A stretch of DNA of 64,000 nucleotides from Lateolabrax maculatus (lineage: Eukaryota > Chordata > Actinopteri > Acropomatiformes > Lateolabracidae). The stretch is taken from NCBI GenBank assembly GCA_031216445.1, contig CM062211.1:1066001-1130000 (forward strand). Reading direction: 5' to 3'. The number at the start of each line of letters is the position of its first letter. Position 1 is the stretch's first letter. The notes under the pieces are model-generated. The model was not told the origin of the DNA. It saw only the letters and a list, made by a program, of their open reading frames with translations, and made no database searches. This document shows positions 1 through 13,600 of the stretch, piece after piece. The position numbers and the translations under genes were made by a program.

Positions 1-1205
1 TCTCTCCAATCATGACTGAAGTGCTACTGGAACTCAAAGACTCTGCCCACCCCTGCTTCATTCCTGATATTATATAGAGTGTCAGACAAACAAGCTGATC
101 ATGGACAGGAAGGAATGAGTGTAATACATGTTATGATAGACCCCTGTATAACACATCATGTTTAATTATAAAAATACCATATAAAACATTTCAAGAAAAA
201 TGGATACAATGCTTGTCATTTCTACAGAAGAGATACTGGAAAGAAAAGACTGCTGTTGCAATCCACTGCACTTTTCAACCTGAAGTCATCGTGAGAGAAT
301 GATGACCGATAAAACCCTGAGGCTTAAAGTTCAGCTAGTAAAGGATAGGTTTATGTTTTTTATGAAGTTTGACTTAATACATTATGTGCCATATATGCCT
401 TAAAGAGTTACTGGTCGCTGGGGAAGGTCAAACCCCCCCATCTCTTACAAAGTAGTCATGTGAGGAAGGGATCCCTTCACAGCCAGTGGACCGAGGCAAC
501 CATCAACCACCACCACCTCTAGAATATATGGGCAGGCGAGGGCTGTATTAAGATACACTTGGAAAAAAGTGCAGTGGTTAAAAATAGCAATGAGTATATG
601 GTCTTCTGTATTGTTTATCACTCTCCTTTTGCACTTGCTACGAAGATTTGACGTATGCAGACTTTGAATTCTAGACGTACAGACAAGATACTTGAAGTGT
701 GCTTTAAAAAAAATAAGCAAATGAGCAGAATGCAACATTTTTATGTTAAATACTTATTACTATACTAAAAATTAGCATTCTACCCACACACAGTTGTGTT
801 TCCATTCACTTTCATGCCTTATATTTATTCCAGGGAGACTAGCACTAACCCCCACTACTTGCCTAAATTTTACTTAAGCCTGACGCTTAACCCAAGTCTT
901 CACCCTAAAATGTAATGATGGACGTTATGGGGACTTGCATTTTGTCCCCATAAGGAAAACAAGTCCCCACAATGTGACTGTGTAAACAGATATATGTGCC
1001 CACAACATTAGTAATACCTGCCCACACACAGACACACACTCATCATTCATTCTGTCAGTTACTGATGACTACAAGTATCTTATAAATAGTAAGTACAGCT
1101 TGGAAGCATGTACTATAATAAGATTGTGCATTTCTGCATTGTATTATGATTGTATAGAGATCCAGAAGGTAATAATACTGGGCATCTACTTTGTGTTTGA
1201 TTATA
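1..1205. other. Intergenic DNA downstream of hspa14
   Basis: I see no convincing gene in this stretch. The open frames are short, lack family resemblance and have no matching splice sites. The sequence is AT-rich with a few CA-rich patches near 1020-1040. It lies beyond the likely polyadenylation site of the minus-strand hspa14 gene. Confidence 0.5.
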
Positions 1206-1211
1206 TTTATT
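1206..1211 (-). terminator. hspa14: Polyadenylation signal of hspa14
   Basis: The plus strand reads TTTATT, so the minus strand carries a canonical AATAAA about 70 bases after the hspa14 stop codon. Position and orientation fit. Cleavage has not been observed. Confidence 0.55.
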
Positions 1212-1282
1212 GAGTGAGAAAAAACAAACATTGCACTGACAGTGTGTGCTGGGTGTGTGGATTGGACTGCAGATCAGTGGCT

Positions 1283-1567
1283 TCATGATGCAGCTGCTAT
1301 GGTGATGACCTCTGGCCTTCCAGTTCTCTGTTCTACACAGGAAACATGAACAGAGCCATCCCTGCAACATACAGAAATAATGATATACAAGCAGTAACAT
1401 CAAATGGCCCATGTGCTGATCCTAGAAGGTTGGATACCTTTTCATGGTCACCACAGTGTCGATGTCGTGGTTCTCCTGTCTGGGCTGCAGGTCTCTCAGG
1501 ATAATCTATACAATATACACACACAAGCAAATAAATGGTTAATTTAACTTATTAAAAATGTTTTTTT

Positions 1568-1605
<38 letters not shown>

Positions 1606-4600
1606 CACACATACATATACACATACATACATATACACACACAGTAGATATACACAGAGTATATATGCAATGCATTGGCTACACTATACACGTATATACA
1701 CTCTGTGTTTCTACTTGAAACTCAACACAGACCATTGGTGGAGTCAAGAGAGATAAAGAGAGATAGTTACATTTGAAAATAATTTAACCTGAGCCCAACT
1801 CAAGCCCCAAGCTTTATGCAACAAGACGTACCGACACACAAGCCGTTGGGTTCGGGTCAGGTTGCTGAACTCTAAGTGAAATGAGGCAGTGCAAAGTAAG
1901 TTGCTGTTAGCCTGGCATCGCCAGACTGATTCACAAATGTGTATTAGTCTGGAACCTTTCAGTTCATTTTCAATTTCCAATGATTATCAACGGGCGTAAA
2001 CCAAAATGCCTCTGGACACAATTGGATAGACCTACATCCAATAAGAGAAATGAAGCACCGTCATGTTGGAAGTACGGCAAACGTCTTACTTATCAACAAA
2101 AGTGCAGTAATTAAGGATGTCAACAGTTAACCACCCAGAATATTTTTGACCAGTAACGCATGTCGGTCTATTAGTAAATTGTTGGTTAATTTCATAAACC
2201 TGCGGTGGGGGAAAATATCCTTTTGGGGCTAGGCATGCTGCCGCTTCTCGATGTCACAACCAGAAACAGGCGGTACGGAGCTGAAAAGGCGGCGACTAGC
2301 AGTGTTATCGCTTTGGCAATATTGTCTTTGTTACATTCATGCCAATAAAGCAAGCTGAATTGATATGAGATCAACACAATAAATCTCGTTGACAGATTTT
2401 CCTCTCAGCTCACTCTTGACTTTTTTGGAACATAATACATTTCACATGCGAGTTTAAAAACCCAGGATACCAGAGAACTTTGAGCACCCAGTAGCACCTC
2501 CAACAAAGTCAGGAGGTGTATGTTGTTCAACATTTGATCCAGTGTTAGTGCTTTTCTGTACCTTAGCTAGCTTTTCTGGCTGCTCTGCGACACATCTCTG
2601 GTAAATCTCCAGACAGAGGGAGGATAGATTGCCCCCTCCACTCAGGACGTGATGTCTGCGGGCAGGGAGGGGCGTGCCCGATGGAAGGAGAACAGTGAAC
2701 ACCTCAGTTCCGGATTCATCCACCTCCTGCAACACCACCAAAACCGCCAGAAAGGATTAGAATTAAAGTATTAAATTCTTAATGAGTGAGATCTACAAAT
2801 AGAATGAATTTACATGTACATTCAAGTACAGGTGAACATCAAGTACAGGATTCATAGTCTCACTGCTGAAAATTATACTCTACACATTGTGTGTTTTTAA
2901 TTCACCAATATACCTTCACTAGAATATCAGTGGCAGAAACATCCACTGTGACAGACTCCTCCTCAGGGGCAAGGCCATCTTTGCCAACCAGTAAGCCTGC
3001 TTCCAGGGCTGCTCCCACAGCAATCACCTCGTCAGTAGGTGCTGAGCTGAGAAGCTCCACATCAGGGAACACCTCTCGGATCATTTGCTGGAGACGAGGG
3101 ATCCTGGCTGAGCCACCGCAAAGAACCACCTGAAATACAGCCATCGCATGGAAAGCATGTTACATTGATCACTGATGGATCCGAGGCTTTTATTTTCTTC
3201 AACTCATAAGGACACTGATTCATTATTAAAATAAAGGTCCCTCCCATCCACATCATAAAACTATCAATGCAGTTGGATCGTTTCAAACAGTGGACCATGA
3301 ATAAAAACACGTGTGGCTGTAAAAGCCCGCTGTCTTACACACTCTACCTTGTTAATGTCGCCGGTGGAGAGTCCCGCCGCCTCCAGCAGGGGTCTGATAG
3401 GCTGGATGCTCTTGTTGAAGAGTGAGGAGCACAGCAGCTCAAATCGAGCTCTGAGAAAACACCACAATGAGGTTGTCATGTTGGTAACAACTATTTGTCC
3501 CCAAATGTCATTTGCTCCAATCATACAGATAAAAATAACAATAGCAATAGCTTACACTATATCTGCTCATCAAGGCAAAACCTCACAAATCCATATTATG
3601 CAGTTCTAAACAAATCAGTAACAGCAATCCAATGGTTTCTTATTTTCAGTAGTGTATGGGTTTTGGTATTTGCAGCTGTTTCTTGTTTTGAAGCAAATCT
3701 CCCACAATGGTGCTTTCACCTTTTGCAGCATATTTGGACTTGTTGTGCTTTCAGTCTTGTATGTGTTTTGTCAAAAAGGAAAAAAAAAAAAAAAGTATGT
3801 AGACAGAAACTTCAGTCTGACCTACGTCATGGATGACGAACTTTTGGCGAGCACAACAAAATAATCTTTTGTATTTTAGCAGTGTTGTTTTGATATGTGA
3901 GCAAAATAAATAAATCCATAAATAAAATATAAAATTACTTCAATAAATGCACTATTTGTAACAGTTTTAATTATCTGAAAGCTAGACAGTGAGCGGCCAC
4001 CCATCATTGGATTAATCACTTTCCCTGCACACATGTATCTAGATAATTTATGGATACTGATTCTATACATGTACTAATGCCCATGTAAAGTATTAAAGCT
4101 GGAATATGCATGGTGAAGTGTTGTTAAATGTTAAGACCTGTGGTCGGAATTGCTGTCTATTAGGGCTGGGATGATACACTTTTCTCTCGATTCGATTCTT
4201 TCATGATACTTTGATTCGATAAGTATTGCAATTTTTAAGTATTGCGATTCGATATTACGATTTTTGCGCACAACACTAGACCATGGGAAAAACTTGAATC
4301 ATAAACTTCTAGACACTGTATATCATCACGTCAGTTACACTTTCTGACTTCTATTTTCTTTCTTCTTTTATTCCTGTTCTATGAGTGCGTGCGAAGCTGC
4401 AACCAAATGTGGATTATATCAATTCAGGCATTAAAGAATCGATTACAAAATCGAGATACTTAAGTGAATCGATTTTTATATGCCTTAGACTCACTGCTCT
4501 AACAATGCTTATAATATATGTTCAAACCAGAGCCATCACACACACACAGTGACAAGCAGCACAGAAGAAATAACTTAACCTATAACGCAACATCTACTCT

Positions 4601-5179
4601 TGGGGTGAGCAGCCCATGGTTTATGATCTAAAAATATGTGGCTTGTATTCCTGTTATGTTTTCATTTATTTAAATTTGGAATTGAAATGTTATTTACATC
4701 ACATACAATATATAAATTATCTTACTCTTTGGTTACTGTAAAGTTTGAGTTTTGAGTCTCTGCTCACATCTACAGAGCCAATCCTTTAAACTATCGACAC
4801 CTTCCTCATTGTCTGAGGCCTGTATTTGTTCAGCTTACCTTGAGACATTGCATTCAAAGTCAATACCATCGTGCAGGGAGTCAACAAAGCAGTTGGCTGA
4901 GCCCAACGAGGACAGAGAGTGTTTGGCCATGTCTGCTCCGTTCATCAGCTTCATCATCGCCCGAACATTGCTGCTCACATCATGCTTAAAGGTGCTGCAC
5001 AACAAATAAAGACAAAAAACATGAGGATGGCTGGGAGGAGTCAGAGATAAACAAGGTATCTAACACACTGTATTGGTGTGTGTGCGCAAGGGACCTTGAA
5101 TCAGGATAAGACCAGATTTAAGAATCTTTCAGAATATTTACAGAGTAAACGTCAAGGCCCAAATTCAAATCTAGTGGTG

Positions 5180-5222
<43 letters not shown>

Positions 5223-8200
5223 GAACTGGCCCTCTACCACTGGCTCATCTTTGGGTGAGGTGATGTTACTATGGCTGGACGTGACTCAGGCGAGGGCACT
5301 AGGGCTTGAGCGCCAAAAGTAGCACTGTCGGCACACCGAACAGAGGCTCAGACCAAAAACACACAGGGCCGTCCAGCATTAAAGTCCAGCCTAGCCCCAC
5401 TTTTACTGCAATAAAACATAATCTGGCGACACACTGGGATGGCCAAACATATACACTCAGCTGAAAGTTTATTCGGTTCACATAGCTAAACTAATGCAGT
5501 CTAATGCAACAGTCCTGCAATAGATCATACCATCATGTGGGTTCTAAGGTTAAAGTTTGTGTATAAATGCTTGTAGAGGTGTTGCCTTAACTGTGTGTTC
5601 ACTTTGGAGGCTGCAGTTTGTGCTGCTGTTGAATTGTATCACATTACACAGAGGAGTGTTTCTAGCACAGTAGCTACCGTTTGAACTCTGCGGCAAGGTG
5701 CTGGGCCAAGGCCTGGGTGAAGCTCTCTCCTCCAATGCTGTGGTCAGTGTGGGTGTCGAGAACCCGGAACATCCCTCCATTCACTTGCAGCACTGTGACA
5801 CTCAGGGATGTCCCGCCCAGCTTATACACCAGGACGTGGCTGTCAACACAGTACAGATCAGTATGGAATTCATTCATTTTGAGCCCGTCAAGCCCATGTG
5901 GGAGTAATATGAACAAGTAAAACAGAAACCCGCGCCCACAGCAGCTAATCACATGATGCTGGGAGGGACAAAAGCTGCTAACTATCAAAGATGATTGCGT
6001 ATGGCGACATCTATTTATGTATTGTATAAAAATGGTACTGTAGGTTTGTAAATTTAGAACCAAATCTGATATCAGCCAGAGCTCAGTGGATTGTCTCTAC
6101 GCTGCTACCTTTGACCGGATCTGACAGCAGCAGCAGTCACTAAGCTGTCTGCTCTCTCTTCTGCTGGGAGACGGCTAACCGGGCTGAAAAACAGATGCAC
6201 GTTATGTTAATCAGCACAAGAAACTCGCTTGTCGGTTTACTTTAACCAATCAAGGGTGACACACGCTCAAAACTCTGACTCTAAAATATTAAGCGTGTAC
6301 TGTAGATAAACTACCACTGAGCTTTTAATGACATTGTGTTACTTTAACATTGGACTAACTATCCAGGGCTGCCATGTACACTAGTAAAACCTGCTGTTTC
6401 TCACACCCTGAGAAGAGGATATTGTACTTTTTTTTGGGGTCGATCTTAAGATCTTCAGCATGCATCATCAGTGCTGTACCTCTTTCCAGAAGAGAAGTCC
6501 TGTCCGATGTCGTAGGCCAACAGAGCCGCAGCAGGCTCATGGATCAGCCGCAGTACGTGGAAGCCTGCCGCTTCAGCTGCCTCCCTGCACAAAACCAACA
6601 CAGACTTTATTAAAAAGACAAATGGAAGGATTTTCACTGTCTCACAACAAATTAGTACAGTTGTAGGTGCAGCAATGTGGCCTACCTCAGAGCATGCTTC
6701 TGGGCATGTGCAAACTCAAAAGGGACGGTAATGACCGCATCTGTGACATCAGAGTCCAGGGCTGACTGAGCGGTTTCTGTGAAAATGGGAATGATCAACC
6801 TACTGTTTCTTACGAAGCATGCATCTCTGTGTGCGTGTGGTTTCCACAAACTACCTTTCATTTTGCGGAGGATGAGCTTTGCAACGTCTTCTGGGGCAAC
6901 ATATTCTGGGTGTTCTTTTGCTGTGATCTCATAATAAGGCTTATCTTCTCTGTTGACCACCTGAACACAGCAAACAAGTGTTTTTAAAGCTTAGAGACAA
7001 GCCATCATGCTTCTGAAAGCTGAACAACTATATGGACAGCATGACCACAATGAATGTTAATGAAGGAAACTAAATCTGTGTTGCTATCATTCAGACATTT
7101 TGACGTTAAAAAAAAATGTAAAGACAACAATGTCTTTACAGTGGATCTGTTTACAAACTCACCTGACACTTGGTTTCTGTTTTGTGAGTTTGTGTCTCTG
7201 GATCATCAAAGCTGCCCATTGAGAAAACAGAGAAATCTGTAAGTCCCAAAATCTATAAGTAACAACTCTGTCAGTAAAATACTGCGTGTCTGTGATGTGC
7301 AGCTTTCTTTTTGTTGGCAGACAATGTTTCTGCCTTGAGACATTATTTAGATTTTAATATTCAACAAGTGAGCCAAGAAAATATGACGCTGAGTCTCCTG
7401 TGGCTTTAAGATTTGCAAACAAGACAGAATTAAGCATGTCACCTTCTCCCCAGCACTTGTTTCACTTTAACAACTGTGTTGGCAGCATTGCGGACCCGTC
7501 CTTGCTTTGCTGCAATACCTACAATCTGCAGGAGATAAAGATAAGTCAAAAAGCAGAGTGGCAAATAAACAGCCGGAAGTCAAATGCCAAAAATGTTTGT
7601 AAAAATGTCTGTTTACAGCTGCATCACACAGCTGTCAACCATCAGGGTGAATATATTAATCTGGCTCCCTCGAGGGAGGTTTAACAGAGAACCAGCTGTG
7701 CACAGACCAAGTCTTTACGGGTCTGCATATGAAAAGCTAGAAAAACAAAACAGCAAACAAATATTGCAGAGCAGGTATCGTCTGGATGATAACTGTAAGG
7801 CTACAATAGGTATCACAATATACATTTACATATAACGACAACTGAAACACTGAAACAGCTGAAGTTGTTGTGGAAGTGGCAGTCGAAATACAAGTACAGT
7901 AAGTAGTTGAAATAGCAGTTACAATGGAAGTGCAGGGGTGTGTGAGTACACCAGGACATCACTGTTGGGTGTGGCTGATGGTGTAAAAAGAGCACATCTT
8001 TGACTAAGAGGTGAACCCAGCTTGAAACTTCCAACCAGAGAGAGCAAGCAAACACTGCTTTTCAGACTGTTGTTAAAGTTTAAAAATAATAATTATTTTA
8101 TTGTCTTGTTGCAAAATAAATAACCTGGATGTTGCATCTTGTAAATCTACATCTATACAGTCATTTAGGGCTAATTATATTAAGAAAGTTCATTCATTCA

Positions 8201-9661
8201 TATAGTCATGGCTACAGGCAAAGCGCAGGCTGAGCTAACAGTACAGCTGATTTGAATTCATATATCTAACATGTTCTTTTTTGTTTGATGTGTGTTGTTT
8301 CTTTTTCAAAGTCATGAAATAAACCATAGCTCACAATAGCGCCAAACCAGCTCTGTGAAACAAACAGTTCCTGGTCCAATTTTTTTTCCCTGGTCCTTAA
8401 GAAAACTGGCGTGACAAGAAGTAAAACATGTATTGTACCTGCTCAGTCTCTCTGTAGGCCACCACAGCCGGAGTCACTCTGTCTCCTGCATCATTAGCCA
8501 CGACTTCAGCCCGTCCATCCTGAGAGACAAACACACACACTGTTAGTTGATCTGCAGACAATGAATCCAAACATTCACTCGTCCAAGATTCTCCAATGTT
8601 TCCATTTGCAAAATGCTTTGCTGGGTGGCAGAAAAGCTTTTGGTGGCAAAAAAGCTTTTGCCACCCAGTCTAGATGTGCCAGCTCAACAGCGACAAGTGT
8701 CTGCCGCCAGTTTGAAGCTTCATATTGCCGGTTTCCACTGAAAATGCCTTTCAGCCAACTACTCTGTGACCGCCGGGACTCTGCTCCTTTGCCCTAAAAA
8801 GATTTAGCTGAGGTGCTCCAGCATCTGGCCAGCATCCCTCTGGCTTCCCTGCGGAGGTGTTCCCGGCACATCCAACGGGGAGGAGACCACGGAAGACTGA
8901 GGGCCTGCAGGGACTACATATCCCTTGGGGCGTGGGAACACACTTGGGATCCCCTGGGAAGAGCTGGAGAATGTGACTTGGAAGAAGGAGTTATGGGCTA
9001 CCTTGTTTAACGTGGACCTGGATAAGCAATGTATGGCCAAAAAATAATTGAAAGATTAACTGATTTTTAATTTAATTGATTTTTTGTTTATAATTTCCTT
9101 AAAAAAATGACCTGCTTGTCAAAACTGTTGGTAAGTCATTTTCTGCTGACTAATCCATAAAACACTGGTCAATAATAAAGAATGCAGGAAATGGAAATGA
9201 GTAAAGCGGTTTCAATAAATAAATACAAAACTGCATTTCAACTGAAGTACATACAACAGATCCAACACCGTACACAGAACACTAAATGTCACATGGAACC
9301 GTTCAGGGAAGCTGCTCCGGGCTCGACTTTTTCAGTCGCTTTAAATATAAAGTAGGCCCGAAGTGTGGCCCGCGCAGTGACACTGCAGGGGACAGCACCT
9401 CACACCTTCCTCACACACATCTGCAGCTCATCCTCACTAACGTCCCGGAGCTAAGCCGGGCGGACAGACTCCATCCATCGTGTCCGTGGAGCCGTTTCCT
9501 TGCAGCTGAACAACCGGCGCTGTTTCAGCGGGATTTGGAGGCGACGTCAGATCAGTCAGTGAGGTACACGACCGTCCGGGCGGGTCAGACAGAGCGCCAC
9601 TCACCTTAAATATCGCCACACAGGCGCACGTGTAGCCGAAGTGAACTCCTATTGCAGCCAT
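1283..9661 (-). CDS. hspa14: Heat shock 70 kDa protein 14 (Hsp70L1), 14 coding exons
   Basis: Atypical cytosolic Hsp70 that, in mammals, pairs with the J-protein DNAJC2 in the ribosome-associated complex acting on nascent chains. Coding exons: 9605-9661, 8439-8519, 7443-7525, 7163-7211, 6855-6960, 6686-6776, 6480-6584, 5678-5839, 4839-4994, 3348-3450, 2914-3129, 2562-2726, 1438-1505, 1283-1361. All introns are GT-AG and the frame closes to 506 aa (human 509). Visible landmarks: start MAAIGVHFGYTCACVAIFK, the Hsp70 signature around LIHEPAAALLAYDIGQD (exon 7), and VVLCGGSARIPRLQQ at about residues 332-346. The protein ends soon after the PSGTPLPARR strand, so it lacks the long helical lid of canonical Hsp70s, as expected for HSPA14. 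The ATG at 9661 is chosen because it matches the family start. Introns carry several repeats but no exon is broken. Identification is firm; individual splice sites are inferred. Confidence 0.96.
1569..1644. repeat. CA/TA microsatellite
   Basis: An (AC)n run with interspersed ATAC units, in the intron before hspa14 exon 13. It is a simple-sequence repeat with no coding content. Confidence 0.9.
1909..2112 (+). mobile_element. Partial copy of a hAT-like MITE
   Basis: This stretch matches the left half of the element at 36913-37360. Shared blocks include TATTAGTCTGGAACC, CAGTTCATTTT and CTTATCAACA..AAGTGCAG. It begins with the terminal motif TAGCCTGGCA. The right half is missing, so the copy is truncated. 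It lies in the hspa14 intron between exons 12 and 13. The shared blocks were found by eye. Confidence 0.6.
4158..4495. repeat. Dispersed repeat with ATTCGAT/AATCGAT motifs
   Basis: The stretch opens with TTAGGGCTGGG, is packed with GATTCGAT-type motifs, and closes with AATCGATTTTTATATGCC. This is the look of a common fish non-autonomous transposon remnant, possibly hAT. I recognise the style rather than a named family. It lies in hspa14 intron 9. Confidence 0.45.
5182..5220. repeat. (AC)n microsatellite
   Basis: An almost pure AC dinucleotide run of about 19 units in the intron between hspa14 exons 8 and 9. Confidence 0.95.
8621..8668. repeat. Inverted repeat able to form a hairpin
   Basis: The left arm CTGGGTGGCA(G)AAAAGCTTTT is matched by the right arm AAAAGCTTTTGCCACCCAG, with only the bracketed G unpaired and a short spacer between. 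It lies in hspa14 intron 1. It could be a relic of a palindromic transposon end or a local foldback. Confidence 0.7.
8808..9030 (+). mobile_element. 3' fragment of a non-LTR retrotransposon
   Basis: Translated on the plus strand the segment reads LRRCSRHIQRGG, then RDYISLGAWE, then a Leu-Gly-Arg-Ala-Gly-Glu stretch. This is the eroded C-terminal end of a fish LINE ORF2 whose usual form has the pattern RDYIS..AWERLG.P.EEL. Only about 220 bp survive, in hspa14 intron 1. I cannot assign the clade. Confidence 0.55.
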
Positions 9662-10604
9662 GCTGGAAGATCTCAGCTCGAAGCGGCTGGCCAGCGCGCA
9701 TGCGCCGCTCCCAGGAATTACTTCCGGTACATTTTTCAGAACAAAAGCGCAAAACTTGTATGAACCTTAAGGAACTCATAAACTGAATAACATAATTATT
9801 TGATAACACATGGTAATAACAACATTTAATAAAACAAAATACAATACCACTACTAGTACTACTGCTATTATTAATTAAAAAAAATAAATAATATCGATGT
9901 TGTTAATATCTTTATTTTAAATCGATCCAGGAAATAACCACATATAGCTTGTAGATTCACTGGCTAGATCTCTAACATTTTCTCAAATTTCAGTGGTGGT
10001 TAAATGACCTGCATTCAAAATCTTACTGAAGTAAAAAATCTTACGTGTAAGTAAGAAAAAAGAACAGGATTACTTTTGGGTAGATGTACTTGAGGTATTA
10101 AAAGTACTAGTTATGCAGATAAATGGCCAGTGAGTGTTAAAATATTATTTGGTTATTTCGTTTGCACTAATGTCTGAGTCACATTTTAATGTTGTAGTTG
10201 GTATAGGTTATGTTATGTTGGTATAATATCTAAATATCATATTTAGACCGTTTAATTAAAGCTGAAGACAGTTGGGTCCTTTAGCAGTCTCTCTCTCTCT
10301 CTCATTTTCTTTTGTCAACAACAAACAAACAAAAAACACCAATAGCAGTACTATTAACAATAATACACTTACAGAAAATATCAAAATAACAACAAAATCA
10401 ACAACAAAATATTAGATACAAATTAACCATAAATACAATAAACTGTATCAAGGTGATTGTCAGAGTGTGCTGCATGTCTTTCTCCTTTATGAAGTTTGGT
10501 ATTAATAAATCCCCCCCCCCCCCCCCCCCCTCTCTCTGCAGGGGGCAGAGAGAAGAGCTGAAGTGGGACACCCATGTATCTAATAATAACAAGGAGACGC
10601 TGCC
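9662..10604. promoter_or_regulatory. Shared head-to-head intergenic region of hspa14 and cdnf
   Basis: This region separates the divergent start codons of hspa14 (9661, minus) and cdnf (10605, plus). The part next to hspa14 (about 9660-9730) is GC-rich with CGCGCATGCGCCG-type sequence typical of housekeeping promoters. The cdnf side is AT-rich and largely repeat-derived, ending in a run of 20 C (10511-10530), TCTCTCTGCAG and then G-rich sequence. No TATA box is obvious on either side. Use as a bidirectional promoter is inferred from geometry. Confidence 0.5.
10318..10510 (+). repeat. Dispersed repeat, copy related to 51800-52020
   Basis: The segment shares CACCAATAGCAGT.CTATTAACAATAATACA, then CTGCATGTCTTTCT, then GAAGTTTGGTAT.AATAAATC, in the same order and orientation with 51870-52020. 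It is therefore a copy of the same interspersed element. It lies just upstream of the cdnf start codon. Confidence 0.7.
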
Positions 10605-13600
10605 ATGTCGGTGTTGTCCCTCACCATTCTGCTGTGTTTCAGAGGGTTTACTTGTTCAGCGGCAGGCGACTGTGAAGGTTAGACAGCATGGTGTGAGCAG
10701 AAGTAGTTGACATTCTGGCTGTGGTTTACCACAACTACACTGGGCTGTTTTTCAACTACTGATATCAATAACAGGTTCTTGTCAGGAGCAGCCATGCATG
10801 CCTGTGGCCACATTCCTCCCACCATAATCTGCCCCTCATGTGTGGACGAAATTGGGGTGCAGCCTGGCTTTTGCTAAATAATTTTAAAATGATTTGAAGC
10901 AGAATATAGCAGCAAATTTATTACAAGGTTGTGGAAGTTGATCTCAAATTACAGACATATCCTATAGGGTAGATTCAGAAATTTTGTAGCACTGAAAACA
11001 AAATGTAAATAAAAAGTGTTTATTTATTTCATAGCTAGCCACTGTGTGCAACAAAAAAAAAAAGCCCTATGACATTTGGGTCCCATGTCCTTCACAGTAC
11101 TTCCAAAGCAGGCCTATATACTAAAGCCAACCATTGCAGCGTATATACCACCACATATTTAAACAATTGAACTTTCTACATGAAGCAGCCTGCTCGCCAC
11201 TACTGACAGTGAACTGGTCTGCAGTGTGTGTGGACTTTCTCCACAGACTCTATGGCAGTCTGACCTCAGCCCACAGAGAACTCAATCCTACCTTGGTAGA
11301 GGAAGAGCTGATCCAGACCTGCACTGTCGCCACCGGGAAGGATGCAAGGCTGGTGAGAGTGCAGACACAAGCACGGAAACACAACTTTAGACTCATCATT
11401 TTTACTGTGTAACAATAATAGCAGAGACTTGCATTAATTCCAAAAATGATTGACCTTAATTTGAATTTATTCTTGATTTATTGGTTCTTAACCATAGTCC
11501 ACACATGTCCAAGGTTATTCATCCATTCCGAATAGTACAAAGCACAAAAAATACAGACAAACTAATTGTACCAGATAGCAACACACACCTATAGTTTGCC
11601 AAATTGAATTTTGTTAAATATACTCAATTCAAGGAATGCATATTCATAAATAATGTTTTTGGATATTTTCTGGAAAGCATAAAATCAATTTTAGAAATTT
11701 AAAACCCAATTAAATTTCAACTAAACAAATTGAGGGTTTAAATTCGGTACCTCCTGCCACAAATATCTGTCAATATCATATCACTGAACATTAGCGTCAA
11801 ACAAAATGTTAGTGCAGCTGTCTCTCTTTCCAACTTTACATCCTGGTTCCTGGTTAGCACCTGCCTTTCACAGGAGAGCCTTTGCTCTGTATTCACCCTT
11901 TTTTTGCTGAACTGATCACCCTTCTAGTGTCCTCCTTTTCAACTACTATTTCTTACTTTGCAACAGAGTAAAACTGGCACCATATTCTACAAAACCTTAG
12001 ATTACGTTCCGCAATAATCTTTTGTAATATTCAATGGCAGCGTTTCTAAAACTATGAAGTATACAGAATGGTTAAGGTTAGGGAAAGATTGTGGGTATGG
12101 AAAAAAACTATGGTTGAGGGTAGGCAACTAAAACACTTTGTTAAGGTTTAGATTTTTCAAATTAATCTTAACACAATTCACATGTCCATATGTGCATTGA
12201 AAGAGTCAAGTCAAGTCAATTTTATTTGTATAGCGCCAAATCATAACAAAAGTTATCTCAAGACGCTTTCACATAGAGCAGATCTAGACCATACTCTTTA
12301 AAATATTATTTACAGAGACCCAACAGTTCCCACCATGAGCAAGCACTTGGCGACAGTGGCAAGGAAAAACTCCCTTTTAACAGGTAGAAACCTCGAGCAG
12401 AACCAGGCTCTGGGTGGGCGTCCATCTGCATCGACCCAGTTGGGTTGAAAGGGGAGGAGAGAGGGGGAGAGGGGAGACAGAGCAGGAGGACAGACAACAA
12501 ATCAAACTAATAATAATAGCAACTGCAGCAGTGAGTGTGGAGCAGGAACATGGGGGCAGTAGACGGCCCGCAGTCACAGATCCAGAATCTACAGCTCCAG
12601 AGGCGGAAATACCTGCAGAAAGTGAGAAGGCAAAAAAGCACAGAAAGCACAAAAACTACCAGGAAGAAGTGGAGTTGGTAACCTGTATTAGTGGGATAGG
12701 AATGCGTACAGATAGAGAGGGAGAGGAGGAGAGAGAAGCTCAGTGCGTCATAGGGAATCCCCCGGCAGTCTAAGCCTATAACAGCATAACTAAGGGATGG
12801 TTCAGGACTCACCTGAGCCAGCCCTAACTATAAGCTTTATCAAAAGAACGTTTTTAGCATACTCTTAAACGAAGAGAGGGTGTCTGCCTCCTGAACCCAA
12901 ATTGGGAGCTGATTCCACAGAAGAGGAGCTTGATAACTGAAGGCTCTGGCTCCCATTCTACTTTTAGAGACTTTAGGTACCACAAGTAACCCTGCATTCT
13001 GTGAGCGTAGTGCTCTAGTGGGGTAATACGGTACTATCAGCTCTTTAAGATATGATGGTGCCTGACCAATAAGAGCTTTGTAAGTGAGGAGGACGACTTT
13101 AAATTCTATTTTAGATTTCACAGGGACCCAGTGCAGAGAAGCTAATATTGGAGAAATATGTTCCCTTTTGCTAGTTTCTGTCGGTACACGTGCAGCCGCA
13201 TTCTGGATCAGCTGGAGAGTCTTTAGAGACTTATCGGGGCAGCCCGATAATAAGGAATTAAAATAATCCAACCTAGAAGTAACAAATGTATGAACTAGTT
13301 TTTCTGCATCTTTTTGAGACAGGATATGCCTGATTTTTATAATTTTACATAAGTGGAAGAAGGCAGTCCTTGAAGTCTGTTTTATATGGGTATTAAAGGA
13401 CATGTCCTGATCAAAGATTACTCCTAGACTCCTTACAGCGGTGCTAGAGGCCAGGGCAATGCCATCTAGAGTAACTATATCTATACATAGTGCGTCTCAC
13501 AGGTGTTTAGGACCCAGAACAATAACTTCAGTTTTGTCTGAGTTTAACAGCAGAAAATTGCAGGTCATCCAGTCTTTTATGTCCTTAATACAAGCCTGAA

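Noticed and set aside
9286..9609. Plus-strand open frame opposite hspa14 exon 1
   Set aside because: Shadow of a GC-rich promoter and exon region; no recognisable protein.
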